Source: Caprella mutica
Lineage: Eukaryota; Arthropoda; Malacostraca; Amphipoda; Caprellidae
Direction: 5' to 3'
DNA length: 64,000 nt
Assembly: GCA_947561585.1 (NCBI GenBank)
Contig: CANNZV010001636.1
Coordinates: 234,136 to 298,135 of the forward strand
Numbering within the stretch: position 1 is the stretch's first letter; each line of letters opens with the position of its first letter. Shown here piece after piece: positions 61,018-64,000 of the stretch. The notes under the pieces are model-generated. The model ran no database searches. It saw only the letters and a program-made list of their open reading frames with translations, and was not told where the DNA came from. Both the position numbers and the translations under genes were made by a program.

Positions 61018-61388
61018 TCCAGAAAAAAGATTAAAGGAAAATTATTATAAGAAAATGAACAGGTAAAAAATTATACTTAAAAAAATTATTCTGAAGAAAG
61101 GGATAATATTAATATATAAAAATTATTAGCTTCTAATATTTTACTGAAAATGATAATAGAATTTTATCATATCATTAATATCACTTCTTTAAGTACTTTA
61201 TCGCGTGAACTGTTTAATTTAATATCATAGTAACACTTCTGGAGAAATAAATGAGTAGTGACAGTAATGGAGTCAAAGAGTTAGGAAATTATTATTCTAA
61301 GTGATGAATTAGCAGAAATTACTATAATTAATGATGAATTATGGTTAAATTATTATAGTTAATGATGAATTATGAGAAAATCTTTACT
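61018..61388. other. Intergenic, AT-rich
   Basis: Short ATTATAGTTAATGATGAATTATG words repeat two or three times near 61,325-61,375. No gene. Confidence 0.5.
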
Positions 61389-61807
61389 GGGGTATAAGTT
61401 GAGTTATCGGACAGTTTCACATTTTCGTTATATAAAATAGTACCTGTTATTGAATTTAAATTATATTCGAATGCAAGTATGTATTACGGATAAACATATT
61501 CTGATTAAACAAAAAAACTCAAAAGCCAAAATAAATATATTTTTTCTTAAATAATTAGTGTCAATATTATTGTAGCGCGTGGCCCCGTAGCCATAATACT
61601 GCCACAAATGATTTGTTACTCATTTTAATATGTACTTCTTAATAAAAAGTGTGACACACAGACAGACGCGGCTCTGTTTATAGTAAAAATTTATCAGTTG
61701 AACTGTTTATTTTATTTGGTATCTATGATACCAAATAAAATAAAATAATAAAAAAATTCTAACATGATCGAAAATGTGGAACTGTCCGAAAACTCAGAAC
61801 TTACCCC
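61389..61807. mobile_element. TA-type MITE, expanded copy
   Basis: Left GGGTATAAGTTGAGTTATCG, right complement GGGGTAAGTTCTGAGTTTTC. At 419 bp it is about twice the normal size and probably carries another insert in the middle. The inner GGTATCTATGATACC palindrome is retained near 61,720. Confidence 0.75.
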
Positions 61808-62090
61808 AGTAGGCATATCAAATTCGAGGAAAATCAAAATACAAAATTCCATCATTTAATTCCTATTATTATAACTCAGTTGCTCCAAACTCTTTGATGA
61901 AGAATATCGGAGTATATTTTAAACATTATTCTTCACAGTGATTTAATGAGCAAAATACTGGAGAAGATAAAAGAGTTTAAATGATAGAACTTCAAAGACG
62001 AAAGAAAAAGAAATGACGCGAACTTTTAAGAGAAAATGAGAACCTCTTTGCTTGTGTGAACCATTTAGAAAATGAAGGACATGAAAGGAA

Positions 62091-62430
62091 GGTCCAGTGA
62101 AGAACATGAAGGGCTGATAAGAGAAGAGAAGGTCCAGTGAAGGACATGAAGAGATGATAAGAGAAGAGAAGGTCCATTGAAGGACATGAAGAGATGATAA
62201 GAGAAGAGAAGGTCCAGTGAAGAACATGAAGGGCTGATAAGAGAAGAGAAGGTCCAGTGAAGAAAATGAAGAGATGATAAGAGAAGAGAAGGTTCAGTGA
62301 AGAACATGAAGAGATGATAAGAGAAGAGAAGGTCCAGTGAAGGACATGAAGAGATGATAAGAGAAGAGAAATTCCAATGAAGAACATGAAGGGTTGAAGG
62401 GAAGGAACAGTGAAGAACATGAAGAGATGA
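62091..62430. repeat. 40-bp minisatellite, about 8 units
   Basis: Units begin GGTCCAGTGAAGGACATGAA and end GAGATGATAAGAGAAGAGAA. The overlapping minus-strand frames (e.g. 61,992-62,420) reading LHWTFSSLI repeats are by-products. Confidence 0.94.
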
Positions 62431-62640
62431 TATTAAATATTTCTACTACTAATCAATGTAAATCAAATAATCGATTAAAAACACGCATAATTTTTATTAA
62501 TTGATATATAGGTAAAAAGAGTAATATGTATATATAAAAATATACCGAATATACATGAGCGTTTGGTATAAAAACAGATAATATAGCAATTTCTGTTTGG
62601 TGAAGCTACAACATTGGATATCGCTTATCGATAGATGAAG
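62431..62640. other. Short AT-rich gap
   Basis: Nothing recognised. Confidence 0.4.
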
Positions 62641-63230
62641 ATATATTTACACCTACATTGTATTTACAACATTATGTACACCTACATTGTATTTACAACA
62701 AGATATACACCTACATTGTATTTACAACATTATGTACACCTACATTGTATTTACAACAAGATATACACCTACATTGTATTTACAACAAGATATACACCTA
62801 CATTGTATTTACAACATTATGTACACCTACATTGTATTTACAACAAGATATACACCTACATTGTATTTACAACATTATGTACACCTACATTGTATTTACA
62901 ACAAGATATACACCTACATTGTATTTACAACAAGATATACACCTACATTGTATTTACAACATTATGTACACCTACATTGTATTTACAACAAGATATACAC
63001 CTACATTGTATTTACAACATTATGTACACCTACATTGTATTTACAACAAGATATACACCTACATTGTATTTACAACATTATGTACACCTACATTGTATTT
63101 ACAACATTATTTACACCTACATTGTATTTACAACTTTATATACACCTACATTGTATTTACAACATTATGTACACCTACATTGTATTTACAACATTATATA
63201 CACCTTCATTGTATTTACAACATTATATAC
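62641..63230. repeat. 29-bp minisatellite, about 20 units
   Basis: Two interchangeable unit types, TACACCTACATTGTATTTAC followed by AACATTATG or AACAAGATA. Their order looks irregular. Three overlapping plus-strand frames of about 200 codons stay open because 29 bp cycles through all frames without a stop. None is a gene candidate. Confidence 0.95.
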
Positions 63231-63549
63231 ATATTTACTTTTCGCAAAATAGCAATCAAAAATAAGAAGGTTTAATCTGTTTCCATTAGATTATAATGCA
63301 AGGCATTTTTCACTTTATGTACAGTCAAAGAAAAATGTATATGTGATGATTTTCTCACAGATTACTAACTTCACATAATGAGGAAATAATTCAGTATTTC
63401 CAAATTTCCCTACTGCCTTTGAAATAAAAAAGAAGAAACTTTACTAATTGTAATACTTAAAATATTTGAAATTAGTCAGGGCACACGACGACAATTTTGT
63501 AAGATTTGAAAATAATAGAAAATTATGATTTGATAAATTAACATCAAGC
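63231..63549. other. Intergenic, nothing recognised
   Basis: AT-rich with no supported feature. Confidence 0.45.
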
Positions 63550-64000
63550 AGTGACTTTCTCTGATAGTACATCATCACAGTGACTCTTTTCTCTGATAGT
63601 ACATCATCACAGTGACTCTTTTCTCTAATAGTACATCATCACAGTGACTCTTTTCTCTGATAGTACATCATCACAGTGACTCTTTTCTCTGATAGTACAT
63701 CATCACAGTGACTCTTTTCTCTGATAGTACATCATCACAGTGACTCTTTTCTCTGATAGTACATCATCACAGTGACTCTTTTCTCTGATAGTACATCATC
63801 ACAGTGACTCTTTTCTCTGATAGTACATCATCACAGTGACTCTTTTCTCTGATAGTACATCATAATAGTGACTCTTTTCTCTGATAGTACATCATCACAG
63901 TGACTCTTTTCTCTGATAGTACATCTTCACAGTGACTCTTTTCTCTGATAGTACATCATCACAGTGACTCTTTTCTCTGATAGTACATCATCACAGTGAC
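63550..64000. repeat. 32-bp minisatellite running off the window end
   Basis: About 14 units beginning ACTCTTTTCTCTGATAGTAC and ending ATCATCACAGTG, nearly identical. The array is still in progress at the last base, so its true size is unknown. Confidence 0.95.

Noticed and set aside
61943..62420. Minus-strand frames with LHWTFSSLI repeats
   Set aside because: By-product of the 40-bp minisatellite, with no conserved domain or gene signals.
62635..63275. Three overlapping 190-205-codon open frames
   Set aside because: All lie in the 29-bp minisatellite, which has no stop in any plus-strand frame. The translated repeats show no domain.
1..64000. tRNA, rRNA or snRNA genes
   Set aside because: I looked for GGTTCGAATCC-type B boxes and conserved rRNA or snRNA words and found none that could be folded convincingly. 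A covariance-model scan would be decisive.

Overview
This window is AT-rich, non-coding-dominated eukaryotic nuclear DNA. Spliced genes with GT/AG introns, a mariner/Tc1-type transposon, hAT-, Harbinger- and pogo-like short inverted-repeat elements, a Ty3/gypsy reverse transcriptase relic and an interstitial (TTAGG)n tract point to an arthropod (TTAGG is the arthropod telomere motif). I cannot name the species. There are no operons, prokaryotic genes or CRISPR arrays. Most long open frames here are by-products of tandem repeats.

Left third (1-25 kb): a small cluster of paralogous secreted-protein genes in the same orientation. Copy B (9837-11414) and copy C (18810-20486) are complete four-exon genes. 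They encode a signal peptide, a PAN/Apple-like cysteine-rich module and a C-type-lectin-like domain (247 and 245 residues by my splice model). Copy A (exons at 2344-2520 and 4913-5124) keeps only the two lectin-domain exons. Copies B and C sit in tandem segmental duplications (about 7.04-15.4 kb and 15.4-21.9 kb) with a third gene-less stub (to about 22.56 kb). Comparing the duplicates exposes empty sites for several insertions: a 318-bp TA-flanked MITE, a 517-bp hAT-like MITE in the predicted 3' UTR of copy B, and a 2.3-kb TTA-flanked element carrying a 24-bp minisatellite. A dead mariner-family transposon lies at 480-1775.

Middle (25.98-52.18 kb): a 71-bp satellite forms a 20.5-kb array (about 289 monomers, + orientation), then a 4.1-kb non-satellite spacer, then a 1.6-kb array of the same satellite in reverse orientation (about 22-23 monomers). 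The large array has higher-order structure, clearest as a 2059-bp (29-monomer) repeat near its right end. The outer edges of both arrays share the same short junction sequence, and the right flank of the big array recurs at 58.7 kb. The satellite may therefore belong to a larger unit with defined ends.

Right (52.2-64 kb): a dense series of unrelated minisatellites (14- to 42-bp units), a few inverted-repeat elements, and no gene I can support. One minisatellite family (34-bp unit) recurs at three separate places. A 32-bp array runs off the end of the window.

A TA-flanked MITE family with GGTAAGTTYCGARTTATCGG-like ends is scattered through the whole window (at least 12 full or nested copies plus solo ends).
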